Of a stretch of 64,000 nucleotides of DNA, positions 35,875 to 44,406 are shown one piece after another. The DNA lies in NCBI RefSeq assembly GCF_001595965.1, contig NZ_LOJI01000001.1:526178-590177 (forward strand), written 5' to 3'. Numbering within the stretch: position 1 is the stretch's first letter; each line of letters begins with the position of its first letter. The DNA comes from Polynucleobacter yangtzensis (GTDB lineage Bacteria; Pseudomonadota; Gammaproteobacteria; Burkholderiales; Burkholderiaceae). Made by a program: the position numbers and the translations under genes. A model generated the notes under the pieces. That model was not told where the DNA came from. It made no database searches and was given only the letters and a program-made list of their open reading frames with translations.

Positions 35875-36531
35875 TCAGCGTGCAGCAGTTTGACGCTGCA
35901 AGATGTTGGTGAACTCTTCAATAAAAGTTTCAAAGCGAATAGAGAGGCGGTCTACATCTGTTGCTGCGCGGTTATAGGCAACCACGGCTGGAATTGCAGC
36001 AAACAAACCAATCGCAGTTGCGACGAGTGCTTCCGCAATACCAGGGGCAACTGCTGCCAATGTGGCATTTTGGACATTAGCCAAACCGCGGAAGGCGTGC
36101 ATGATGCCCCAAACGGTGCCAAAGAGGCCGATATAGGGGGAGACTGAGCCGACGGACGCCAAGAAGGGCAAATTGGCCTCCAGAAGGTCCATTTCGCGTT
36201 GGTAGGTGGCTTTCATAGCACGGCGGGCAGCGTCAATCTCACGGCCCTTGGTGAACTCCTGCATTCCAGCTTCAAATATGTGCTCTAGGACGGCATCACT
36301 GCGGGTATTGCGCTGGGCGGCCTCTAAAAGGGTGTTCAGGTCGCCACCCGACCAGAAATCCCGCTCAAAGCGCTCAGTATCTAGCCTAACCCCCCTTAAA
36401 ACCGCCGTTTTCTTAAAAATGATGGTCCAAGAGGCTATGGACATACTGAGTAATAACAACATTACCAACTGTACTAATAGGCTGGCATTGAGGACTAGGG
36501 AGAGGAATGAGAGGTCTTGTGTAGAGGTCAT
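35875..36531 (-). CDS. tolQ: Tol-Pal system protein TolQ (MotA/TolQ/ExbB family)
   Basis: Inner-membrane proton channel subunit that energises TolA. Three hydrophobic segments are visible: about residues 14-36 (ASLLVQLVMLLLLSMSIASW), about 125-150 including SVSPYIGLFGTVWGIMHAF, and about 160-185 including APGIAEALVATAIGLFAAIP. The start ATG at 36531 is divergent from glyA, with a 76-bp gap containing a long perfect inverted repeat. First gene of tolQ-tolR-tolA-tolB-pal-cpoB-queC. Confidence 0.93.
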   Translation of the reverse strand: MTSTQDLSFLSLVLNASLLVQLVMLLLLSMSIASWTIIFKKTAVLRGVRLDTERFERDFWSGGDLNTLLEAAQRNTRSDAVLEHIFEAGMQEFTKGREIDAARRAMKATYQREMDLLEANLPFLASVGSVSPYIGLFGTVWGIMHAFRGLANVQNATLAAVAPGIAEALVATAIGLFAAIPAVVAYNRAATDVDRLSIRFETFIEEFTNILQRQTAAR

Positions 36532-36559
36532 GGTGGATTTTGTATGATGTAGGTTGATT

Positions 36560-36583
36560 TTACTAAGTTAATGAACTTAGTAA
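36560..36583. promoter_or_regulatory. Perfect inverted repeat between tolQ and glyA
   Basis: TTACTAAGTT and AACTTAGTAA form 10-bp perfect arms around a 4-base loop AATG. It lies 29 bp upstream of tolQ and 24 bp upstream of glyA, in a gap that must carry both divergent promoters. It may be an operator for a dimeric regulator or a stem in a 5' untranslated region. No T-run follows on either side, so a terminator is unlikely. Confidence 0.5.
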
Positions 36584-36607
36584 GCCAACTTCATTAGGAT
36601 TATCACC

Positions 36608-37852
36608 ATGTTTGACCGTCAAAACACTTTAGCCAAAACCGATCCCCAATTATGGGAAGCTATTCAGAATGAAAATAAGCGTCAAGAAGACCATATTGAG
36701 CTGATTGCATCTGAGAACTACACCTCACCAGCGGTCATGGCAGCCCAAGGCTCCCAGTTGACGAATAAATACGCTGAAGGTTATCCGGGTAAGCGTTATT
36801 ACGGTGGTTGTGAATTCGTGGACGTTGCCGAGCAATTGGCGATTGATCGCGTCAAAACTTTATTTGGTGCTGAAGCAGCAAACGTTCAACCCCATTGCGG
36901 TGCGTCTGCTAACCAAGCAGTATTTTTAGCATTCCTAAAACCTGGCGATACTTTTATGGGTATGAGTCTGGCTGAAGGCGGTCACTTGACCCACGGTATG
37001 GCGCTGAACATGAGTGGTAAATGGTTTAACCCAATCGCTTATGGTCTCGATAAAAATGAAGAAATTGATTACGAGCAAATGGAGCGTCTAGCTCGTGAGC
37101 ACAAACCAAAATTGATTATTGCTGGCGCCTCTGCTTACTCAAAGAAAATTGATTTTGAGCGCATCGGTAAATTAGCCAAAGAAGTGGGCGCGATTTTTAT
37201 GGTTGATATGGCTCACTATGCTGGTTTGATTGCTGCTGGCGTTTATCCAAATCCAGTGCCGCATGCAGACATCGTTACCTCAACCACTCACAAGAGTTTG
37301 CGTGGCCCGCGTGGTGGCATTATCTTGATGAAGTCTGAGCACGAGAAGGCTATTAACTCCGCGGTATTCCCAGGCTTACAGGGTGGTCCTTTGATGCATG
37401 TGATTGCTGGTAAAGCGGTGGCATTCAAAGAGGCGGCTGAGCCAGGATTTAAAGACTATCAAAAGCAAGTGATTGCAAATGCCAAAGCTTTGGCTGAAAC
37501 ATTGATTGCTCGTGGTTTACGGATTGTTTCTGGCGGCACTGATTCTCATGTGATGTTGGTTGATCTACGCGCTAAGAAAATGACTGGTAAAGAAGCGGAG
37601 CGCGTGTTAGGTGAGGCGCACATTACCTGCAACAAAAACGGTATTCCAAACGACCCTGAAAAACCAATGGTGACCAGCGGTATTCGTTTGGGTTCACCTG
37701 CGATGACTACACGTGGCTTTAAAGAAGCAGAAGCAAGACAAGTAGGAAACTTTATTGCCGATGTTTTGGATAACCCAAATGATCCAGAGAACATTGCTAA
37801 AGTGCGCGCTCAGGTTTCTGAGTTAACTAAGCGTTTCCCAGTCTACGGTTAA
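36608..37852 (+). CDS. glyA: Serine hydroxymethyltransferase
   Basis: A PLP enzyme interconverting serine and glycine while charging tetrahydrofolate with one-carbon units. Landmarks are [60 protein letters not shown] and the PLP-lysine block [18 protein letters not shown]. The 414 residues are full length. AGGATTATCACC before the ATG supplies a ribosome site. nrdR follows 27 bp downstream, the order often seen in proteobacteria. Confidence 0.97.
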   Translation: MFDRQNTLAKTDPQLWEAIQNENKRQEDHIELIASENYTSPAVMAAQGSQLTNKYAEGYPGKRYYGGCEFVDVAEQLAIDRVKTLFGAEAANVQPHCGASANQAVFLAFLKPGDTFMGMSLAEGGHLTHGMALNMSGKWFNPIAYGLDKNEEIDYEQMERLAREHKPKLIIAGASAYSKKIDFERIGKLAKEVGAIFMVDMAHYAGLIAAGVYPNPVPHADIVTSTTHKSLRGPRGGIILMKSEHEKAINSAVFPGLQGGPLMHVIAGKAVAFKEAAEPGFKDYQKQVIANAKALAETLIARGLRIVSGGTDSHVMLVDLRAKKMTGKEAERVLGEAHITCNKNGIPNDPEKPMVTSGIRLGSPAMTTRGFKEAEARQVGNFIADVLDNPNDPENIAKVRAQVSELTKRFPVYG

Positions 37853-37879
37853 GCAGTCAACCAAACAAAGAAGAGTTCA

Positions 37880-38326
37880 TTGCGCTGTCCTTTCTGCCAT
37901 AACGACGATACCCAGGTGTTAGACACTCGGGTATCTGACGAGGGCGATACCATTCGCCGTCGTCGCCGTTGTGCTAAATGTGACAAGCGATTTACGACCT
38001 ATGAGCGCGTTGAACTCGCGCTACCAGCGATAGTGAAGAAAAATGGCAGTCGTGTGGAATATAGCCATGACAAGTTGGCAAGTTCACTGAAGCTGGCTTT
38101 GCGTAAGCGCCCAGTGTCTTCTGACTCTGTTGATGAATCGATTGCCCGAATAGAAGAAAAACTCCTCAGCCTTGGCGAAAAAGAGATCCCTAGTGAGCGA
38201 GTGGGCGAGCTGGTGATGCGTGAGCTCAAGCGCCTTGATAAGGTGGCTTACATTCGTTTTGCCTCCGTATATCGAAGCTTTGCTGACATTGAATCATTTG
38301 AGAGCGCTCTCAAAGAGTTGAAGTAG
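37880..38326 (+). CDS. nrdR: Transcriptional repressor NrdR
   Basis: A zinc-finger and ATP-cone repressor of ribonucleotide reductase genes. The zinc ribbon [20 protein letters not shown] followed by [20 protein letters not shown] is at residues 1-45, and the ATP-cone runs from VVKKNGS-like [20 protein letters not shown] onward to [16 protein letters not shown]. The start is TTG 37880; the conserved second residue Arg-Cys-Pro fixes it. At 148 residues it is normal. Confidence 0.95.
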   Translation: MRCPFCHNDDTQVLDTRVSDEGDTIRRRRRCAKCDKRFTTYERVELALPAIVKKNGSRVEYSHDKLASSLKLALRKRPVSSDSVDESIARIEEKLLSLGEKEIPSERVGELVMRELKRLDKVAYIRFASVYRSFADIESFESALKELK

Positions 38327-38393
38327 TTACACCCCTCAATACTTTCCGCGATTATTTTTTAAAAGACTATTTCATTCAAGTGGTTGCTTGATA

Positions 38394-38416
38394 TATACTG
38401 TAACCAATTGATTACA
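38394..38416 (+). promoter_or_regulatory. Promoter and dyad upstream of the RelE-like toxin pair
   Basis: A -10-like TATACT at 38394-38399 runs into an 18-bp near-palindrome 38399-38416 (TGTAA, CCAATTGA, TTACA). The start codon is at 38422. The -35 region is weak (TTCATT at 38371-38376, 17-bp spacer). Placement just before the toxin gene fits an operator for the HTH antidote. Confidence 0.45.
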
Positions 38417-38421
38417 ATTGC

Positions 38422-38721
38422 ATGATGTATGAAATCAAAAAAACAGAAGAATTTGAGAATTGGTTTTCCGGTATTCGCGACTCTTTAACACGAGGCCGTC
38501 TTCTAGCAAGACTACGTAAGGCTTCGCTAGGGAGTCTTGGAGATATAGCTTCAGTCGGTGGAAGTGTGTGGGAAATGAGAGAGCATTTCGGTGCCGGCTA
38601 CAGAATGTATTACGTTACTTATCGAAGGACCATCATTCTGATGTTGGGTGGTGGATGCAAATCTACACAAACTTCTGATATTAAAAAGGTTAAGAAGTTG
38701 CTTCTAGCCCTGGAGGATTAA
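38422..38721 (+). CDS. RelE/ParE-superfamily addiction-module toxin (Gp49/HigB-like killer)
   Basis: A 99-residue protein matching the addiction-module killer type (TIGR02683-like, PF05973 group). It begins YEIKKTEEFENWFSGIRDS, has TRGRLLARLRKASLGSLGDI, then GSVWEMREHFGAGYRMYYVT and IILMLGGGCKSTQTSDIKKV followed by KKLL, the RelE-fold strand with basic residues and a C-terminal Lys-rich helix. Two ATGs in tandem (38422 and 38425) are possible. The antidote gene follows with no gap. It lies between nrdR and a GMD-like gene, a small accessory insert. Confidence 0.85.
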   Translation: MMYEIKKTEEFENWFSGIRDSLTRGRLLARLRKASLGSLGDIASVGGSVWEMREHFGAGYRMYYVTYRRTIILMLGGGCKSTQTSDIKKVKKLLLALED

Positions 38722-39024
38722 ATGAATAGTGCTAAAAAGACCAAAATAAAAGATTTAAAAAAATTCGATGTTGTTGACTATCTGAAGACCGAAAAAGATA
38801 TTGCTGCTTATCTTTCTGCTGTTTTAGAGGATGGTGATCCCGCTTTGTTTGTTGCCGCTATTGGCGATATTGCCAGAGCAAAAGGGATGACAGAGATTGC
38901 TAAGAAGAGTGGTGTTACGCGAGAGTCTCTGTATAGAGCTTTAAAAGTAGAGGCTAGACCACGATTTGAAACTGTGACGCGTGTGGTGCAGGCACTAGGT
39001 ATGAAACTGAGTGTTCAAGCCTAA
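38722..39024 (+). CDS. HTH antidote protein of the addiction module
   Basis: A 100-residue DNA-binding antitoxin (TIGR02684-like). The N-terminus KKFDVVDYLKTEKDIAAYLS and AVLEDGDPALFVAAIGDIAR are typical of this group, and the XRE-type helix-turn-helix is ARAKGMTEIAKKSGVTRESL followed by YRALKVEARPRFETVTRVVQ. Its ATG immediately follows the toxin stop (TAAATG), so the pair is co-translated. It probably neutralises the toxin and represses the dyad at 38399-38416. Confidence 0.87.
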   Translation: MNSAKKTKIKDLKKFDVVDYLKTEKDIAAYLSAVLEDGDPALFVAAIGDIARAKGMTEIAKKSGVTRESLYRALKVEARPRFETVTRVVQALGMKLSVQA

Positions 39025-39030
39025 TCAGAA

Positions 39031-39996
39031 TTAGACCGTCTTTGCTTTCTCGGCGCACATCATCTTGATGACGCCATCAATATCAGTAGGCTTTTTCCAA
39101 CCCAAAGTCTTGATAGCTTTTTCTGGGTTGCCTACGCTGGCAACAATTTCATTTGGTCGAAAGAAGCTCTTCTCAATTTCTACGTGCTTCTGCCAATCTA
39201 AATCGAAGTATTCAAATGATTTAGCGACAAAATATTTCAGAGATTCTTTTCTGCCGGTAGCAATGACAAAATCATCCGGCTTATCTAATTGCATCATGAG
39301 CCACATGGCTTCTACGTATTCTGGGGCCCAACCCCAGTCACGAGAAATATCTAAGTTACCAAGTTGTAATTTATCTAATTGACCTGCTTTGATTTTGGCT
39401 GCACCAGCAATGATCTTTTGAGTAACAAAACGCTCTGGGCGTAGTGGGGATTCATGATTGAACAAGATTCCGGTGCAGGCATAGAGGCCGTAGGACTCAC
39501 GATAGCTATTGATTAACCACTTTGCAGTCGATTTGGCTACAGCATAAGGGCTGCGTGGTGCAAAGGGCGTTTGTTCGTTTGCGGGCGTATCGCCAGTATC
39601 ACCAAAACATTCGCTAGAGCCGGCATTGTAAAAACGCACTGGCTTACTTAAGAGGCGAATGACTTCCAAAATATTGAGTGTGCCAATCGCAATACTCTCG
39701 ATGGCTTCAACAGGCTGATCAAAGGAGAGTCCTACTGAGGTTTGCCCAGCTAGGTTGTAGATTTCATCAGGATCAGCGGTCTGAATCGCATTAAAAACAC
39801 TTCTGAAGTCGTTGATCGAAACAGAGAGGAGTTTGACTTGCGAGCGAATGCCTAAAGCATTCAGATTATTAAAGGAAGAGGCCATCACATCACGTGATGA
39901 ACCTGTTACTTCATATCCTTTGGATAAGAGATGCTTAGCTAAGTAAGCACCGTCTTGCCCGGTGATGCCAATGATTAAAGCTTTTTTGACAGCCAA
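39031..39996 (-). CDS. GDP-mannose 4,6-dehydratase-like NAD-dependent epimerase/dehydratase
   Basis: An extended SDR related to GMD. ALIIGITGQDGAYLAKHLL binds NADP, and YNAGSSECFGDTGDTPANEQ and SPYAVAKSTAKWLINSYRES carry the active site (Ser-Glu plus YxxxK). LFNHESPLRPERFVTQKII replaces the canonical NHESxRRGxxFVTRK of true GMD, and the protein is shorter (321 against 375 for gmd at 56331). It could still act on GDP-mannose, or on another NDP-hexose. It sits alone 9 bp downstream of adk on the same strand, away from the glycan loci. Confidence 0.75.
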   Translation of the reverse strand: MAVKKALIIGITGQDGAYLAKHLLSKGYEVTGSSRDVMASSFNNLNALGIRSQVKLLSVSINDFRSVFNAIQTADPDEIYNLAGQTSVGLSFDQPVEAIESIAIGTLNILEVIRLLSKPVRFYNAGSSECFGDTGDTPANEQTPFAPRSPYAVAKSTAKWLINSYRESYGLYACTGILFNHESPLRPERFVTQKIIAGAAKIKAGQLDKLQLGNLDISRDWGWAPEYVEAMWLMMQLDKPDDFVIATGRKESLKYFVAKSFEYFDLDWQKHVEIEKSFFRPNEIVASVGNPEKAIKTLGWKKPTDIDGVIKMMCAEKAKTV

Positions 39997-40005
39997 TTTA
40001 GGTGC

Positions 40006-40734
<729 letters not shown>

Positions 40735-40784
40735 CTAGGATTATCCCCGAGAAGGGCGGCAATGACCCCTGAAAAGCGATTTTT

Positions 40785-41549
40785 CTAGGAATTGCCCAGT
40801 AATTGTCGGATGCGCTCGAGATCCTCGGGGGTATCAACCCCTGCCGGAGGTGCCTCAGGAGCAATATGAACGGCAATCCGATAGCCATTCCAGAGGGCGC
40901 GCAGCTGCTCCAAGGCTTCTGCCTGTTCTGGAGGGGCTGGCTCCAAGCGGCTATAGGCCTGCAAGAAGTCGGCTCGATAGCCGTAGATGCCAAGGTGCCG
41001 TAAATGTTCAGTTGATTGAATAGCTTGAGCATCCCTCACAAAAGGAATGGGTGCTCTTGAGAAGTACAGAGCTTCACCTGAGCGGTTTAAGACAACCTTC
41101 ACCACATTCGGATTATGAATTTCTGCAGCTTCTTTAATCCGTACTGCCACGGTAGAGATAGAACAACGTGCATTTTCAGCTAAGGTGCTCGCAACTTGAT
41201 TGATCAACTCTGGTGGAATCAGTGGTTCATCGCCTTGCACGTTCACGATCAATGCATCGTTCGGAAGTTTTAAGAGTTGCGCCACTTCGGCAATGCGGTC
41301 CGTGCCAGTTGGATGATTCTCGCTAGTGAGCAAGCAATCGATACGATGCTCATCACAAGCCGCTTGAATCTCGGGTGAGTCAGTAGCCACCACAACACTT
41401 TGCGCCAGAGATAACTTAGCGCGCTCCGCTACTCGAATCACCATAGGCTTACCACCAATATCCGCTAGTGGTTTACGAGGCAGGCGGGTAGATCCCAGTC
41501 TAGCTGGAATCACTACTAAAAAATCAGGCGCTTTGGAGATTGAGCTCAT
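40785..41549 (-). CDS. kdsB: 3-deoxy-manno-octulosonate cytidylyltransferase
   Basis: Activates Kdo as CMP-Kdo for LPS inner core assembly. The motifs are VVIPARLGSTRLPRKPLADI, VVATDSPEIQAACDEHRIDC, LTSENHPTGTDRIAEVAQLL, IVNVQGDEPLIPPELINQVA and a C-terminal GVDTPEDLERIRQLL. The 254 residues are standard. It follows the Trm112-like gene by 20 bp within the conserved exbBD-lpxK-kdsB-adk run. Confidence 0.96.
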   Translation of the reverse strand: MSSISKAPDFLVVIPARLGSTRLPRKPLADIGGKPMVIRVAERAKLSLAQSVVVATDSPEIQAACDEHRIDCLLTSENHPTGTDRIAEVAQLLKLPNDALIVNVQGDEPLIPPELINQVASTLAENARCSISTVAVRIKEAAEIHNPNVVKVVLNRSGEALYFSRAPIPFVRDAQAIQSTEHLRHLGIYGYRADFLQAYSRLEPAPPEQAEALEQLRALWNGYRIAVHIAPEAPPAGVDTPEDLERIRQLLGNS

Positions 41550-41569
41550 TGATTGAAAAATTTCAATGA

Positions 41570-41749
41570 TTAAGCTAATTCGTCACTACTAAGAGTGCGC
41601 GCTTCGTCTACCAACATGACTGGCACATCATCGCGTATAGGGTAAGCCAACCGATCTGCTTTACAAATCAATTCACCTTTAACGGCATCAAGTTGGAGCT
41701 GGCTTTTGCAAAGAGGGCAAACCAAAATATCGAGCAGTCGTTTATCCAT
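41570..41749 (-). CDS. Trm112-like (UPF0434/YcaR) small zinc-ribbon protein
   Basis: A 59-residue gene found by translating the gap between lpxK and kdsB. It begins [20 protein letters not shown] and continues [20 protein letters not shown], then [13 protein letters not shown]. The CPxC and single downstream Cys with the AYPIRDxxPVML block define the Trm112/YcaR family, whose bacterial role is uncertain. A homologue between lpxK and kdsB is the norm in beta- and gammaproteobacteria, which supports the call. Confidence 0.92.
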   Translation of the reverse strand: MDKRLLDILVCPLCKSQLQLDAVKGELICKADRLAYPIRDDVPVMLVDEARTLSSDELA

Positions 41750-41847
41750 GATTTTGTAGTGAGGTCTATGTGGGTGAGTCTAAATAAGTGAAGTTACAGT
41801 GTAGTGCTATCTCGTTGTAGTCAACAAGTCTGGACAAGCGACCTAGC

Positions 41848-42939
41848 TTACAGGTTGTAGCGATAAGGGTCCGGTCTTTGCAAGATGGATTGCAGCCATT
41901 CGGCTAGATTGTCTGGCAATGAGAGTGAGAGTGGCACTACCCAAATACGCTCATCATGAATAGCCGCACATTTCACGGCATCTTTTTCTGTAATGAGAAT
42001 GCATTGAGTATTGAGCTTTTCAAAAAACTCGGGGGTGTAGCTTGCGTGATCAGGCAGGGGAATGCATTTTCCTGCAATACCTTGGCTAAGAAGATCATCA
42101 AAAAAACGCTGTGGATTGCCTAGCGCTGCAACAGCAGTAATCTTGTTGGGTAAATAGCTATCCGCAATTTGAGAAAGCGTTTGATGATTATTTGGGTTGA
42201 TGAGTTGATAAGCGGCGCCCAAATTAGCTAAGAGCGAGAACGCTCTGCGTCCCTGAAAATATTCTTCTTGCTGGCCGATTTTGTGGGCACTAACTTTTGC
42301 GGTCAATAAAGTCGCATCTCTCTCACGGGTAGCGGGCTCACGCAATGGGCCTGCTGGCAACAAGAAGCGATTGCCTTCTCCACGACCATCACGCACTACG
42401 AACTCGATATCGCGACCACCTTCACGGGCAGGCCAACGAGCCAATCCAGTATGTTGCAGACCATCATCGCTAATGATGACGTTCACATGAGGGAATTGCT
42501 TTAATAAAGCGCGAATACTTTGCTGACGTTTTGGAAATACCCAAATCGGAAATTGGTTATGCGTACGCTTGGCAATTAGGACGGGTTCATCACCAACTAA
42601 TGCAGGGTCAGAATCACTCTTTACCTGCAGTGGAGCAAGTTGCGAAGAAGAGCCATAGCCTCTACTAATAATTCCAGGATTCCAACCTAATTGTTGCAAG
42701 CGTTCTGCGAGTGCAATCACGATCGGCGTCTTACCCGTACCACCAACGCGAATGTTTCCCACAATGATGACCGGAACCGGCGCTGGTTTCTGTTTGATGA
42801 GGCCGGTGTCTAAAACTAACTTACGAGCACGCACTATCAATCCATAAAGCCAAGAGAGTGGCCACAAGATCAAACTCGTGGGGCCACGTCGTTCCCAGAA
42901 CTTGGGTGCTTTACGGAAAAAAGAAAAGGACATTAACAA
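41848..42939 (-). CDS. lpxK: Tetraacyldisaccharide 4'-kinase
   Basis: Phosphorylates the lipid A precursor at the 4' position at the inner membrane. An N-terminal membrane-associated stretch (about residues 20-40, SLILWPLSWLYGLIV) precedes the P-loop VIIVGNIRVGGTGKTPIVIA; IISDDGLQHTGLARW carries the catalytic Asp region, and ITEKDAVKC lies near the C-terminus. The 363 residues are slightly long. A second ATG two codons in is possible. It follows exbD by 42 bp. Confidence 0.94.
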   Translation of the reverse strand: MLMSFSFFRKAPKFWERRGPTSLILWPLSWLYGLIVRARKLVLDTGLIKQKPAPVPVIIVGNIRVGGTGKTPIVIALAERLQQLGWNPGIISRGYGSSSQLAPLQVKSDSDPALVGDEPVLIAKRTHNQFPIWVFPKRQQSIRALLKQFPHVNVIISDDGLQHTGLARWPAREGGRDIEFVVRDGRGEGNRFLLPAGPLREPATRERDATLLTAKVSAHKIGQQEEYFQGRRAFSLLANLGAAYQLINPNNHQTLSQIADSYLPNKITAVAALGNPQRFFDDLLSQGIAGKCIPLPDHASYTPEFFEKLNTQCILITEKDAVKCAAIHDERIWVVPLSLSLPDNLAEWLQSILQRPDPYRYNL

Positions 42940-42981
42940 TAGATTTCTGAGTTCGTGGTCTTATAACTTCGAATGTATAGC

Positions 42982-43449
42982 TTATTTTTTGGTTTGACTA
43001 CTAAACACAATATTAGAGAGATTGGCATCACGCGCCGCTTCGAGAGCGCTCATCACCGCTTGATGCGGTGCCCTGGCATCTGCATCAATATTGACTTGTA
43101 GGTTGTGTGTAGACTCTTTCTTGCTATCTGCTTGCCCACTTAATTGCATTAATGCTCCGCTCAGTTGAGAGCGATCAGTCACTTTGCCGTTAATCGCAAA
43201 GCGACCATCGCGGCTAACAGCTATATGGATCTGCTTGATCTCTGCCTGACTCTCACTGCCATTCGCAGTAGGTAATGTAATCGCGAGTTCTTGATAGCGC
43301 GTGAAGGTGGTGGAAATCATTAAAAAGATCAACACCACTAACAAGACATCAATAAATGGAATGAGATTAATCTCAGGCTCTACTGGTGCAGCTGTGCCCC
43401 CTAGAGAAAATCTTCTCTTTGCATGCGCATGCGTTTCTAGCCAACTCAT
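42982..43449 (-). CDS. exbD: ExbD/TolR family biopolymer transport protein
   Basis: Stator-type inner-membrane protein. EPEINLIPFIDVLLVVLIFL contains the helix with the functional Asp, followed by the periplasmic domain with IHIAVSRDGRFAINGKVTDR and LQVNIDADARAPHQAVMSAL. The first 20 residues are a cytoplasmic tail rich in His and Arg. It overlaps the exbB stop by 4 bp. With no tonB beside it, its energised partner is unclear; in betaproteobacteria this pair normally precedes lpxK. Confidence 0.9.
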   Translation of the reverse strand: MSWLETHAHAKRRFSLGGTAAPVEPEINLIPFIDVLLVVLIFLMISTTFTRYQELAITLPTANGSESQAEIKQIHIAVSRDGRFAINGKVTDRSQLSGALMQLSGQADSKKESTHNLQVNIDADARAPHQAVMSALEAARDANLSNIVFSSQTKK

Positions 43450-44093
43450 TTGGCGTTATCGGTTGGATACAATTTTTTAAAGATTTGGCGCGTAAACTCT
43501 TCGCACTCTCGTTGACGCTGATTTGCCATCGCACGTAAACCACGCCAAGCTGCTAATGCAGGAATCGCAATCAATAATCCGAAGGCCGTGTTATACAACG
43601 CCACTGAAATTCCGTGAGCCAATTGCTGAGGACTACCTACTGCACCATTAATGGCGCCTTGACTACCGAAAATTTCAATCATGCCTACTACGGTGCCAAA
43701 CAAGCCAAGTAATGGCGCAATGGTGGCAATCGTAGCGAGCGCGCCAAGATAACGATCTAATTTGAGCCAAGTGCTTTGAGCTGTCGCTTGAAGTTCCTCG
43801 AGAGCACTTTCGGCACTACTGCCACTGAGCTTCTCTTTGAGGGTGCATGCTAATAATGGGCTTGCTGGTGAAAGTTGGGCTAACTCGGCAACCTGCAAGT
43901 CACTGACTGCAGAGCCCCCTTTGGAGCTAAGCATTTGATTGGTAAGGGTAAAAGCGGTTTCGAGGCAGTTTTTGGGAAAAATATGGATTTGCCGTAGATA
44001 CCAGCAACGCTCAATGGCAATCGCTAAGCCCAAAATAGAAATTATGAGAAGGGGCCAAATAGGCCAGCCAGCGGATAGTAAGATGGAGTACAT
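43446..44093 (-). CDS. exbB: ExbB/TolQ family proton channel protein
   Basis: MotA/TolQ/ExbB family inner-membrane protein of 215 residues. The first hydrophobic helix is at about residues 10-28 (WPIWPLLIISILGLAIAIER); LGALATIATIAPLLGLFGTV followed by VGMIEIF and HGISVALYNTAFGLLIAIPA are the conserved TM2 and TM3. First gene of exbB-exbD-lpxK-trm112-kdsB-adk; a 313-bp gap separates it from divergent xseA. Confidence 0.9.
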   Translation of the reverse strand: MYSILLSAGWPIWPLLIISILGLAIAIERCWYLRQIHIFPKNCLETAFTLTNQMLSSKGGSAVSDLQVAELAQLSPASPLLACTLKEKLSGSSAESALEELQATAQSTWLKLDRYLGALATIATIAPLLGLFGTVVGMIEIFGSQGAINGAVGSPQQLAHGISVALYNTAFGLLIAIPALAAWRGLRAMANQRQRECEEFTRQIFKKLYPTDNAK

Positions 44094-44406
44094 AAGCTCA
44101 GTACTTTAGCTGAATTAAAAAGCCTGTTTCGGAAAGCTTGCCTGTGGATAACTCTGTGCAAAACTTTTTTGGATTTGTGCTGTAAGTCCTTGATTGATGG
44201 TGAAACCGGATATCAATGGCTGCAACTGCGTTTTCTAGAGTTGATTAATTTTTATATAAATCAATAGCTTAGTATGATGGTGTTGGATTTATGAGACGTT
44301 TTGGGTCAGTAATTACTTACTTATGAGCATTAAACCCAGGGTGTATTGGGGTCTGTGGATATTTATTGGCCCATAAGCCTGATGGATGCGGGATTAAAGA
44401 GAAAAA
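44094..44406. other. Divergent intergenic region with DnaA-box-like sites
   Basis: This 313-bp stretch between exbB (minus) and xseA (plus) holds no gene. It contains a perfect DnaA-box complement TGTGGATAA at 44143-44151 and a one-mismatch copy TGTGGATAT at 44354-44362. Between them is an AT-rich inverted repeat, TTGATT (44241-44246) and AATCAA (44259-44264), and a -10-like TATGAT at 44273-44278. It must hold promoters for both operons. A replication origin is not supported, since only two sites are seen and dnaA/dnaN are absent. Confidence 0.5.

Noticed and set aside
44143-44362. Replication origin in the exbB-xseA gap
   Set aside because: Only two DnaA-like sites, no dense box cluster or AT-rich unwinding element, and no dnaA, dnaN or gidA genes near.
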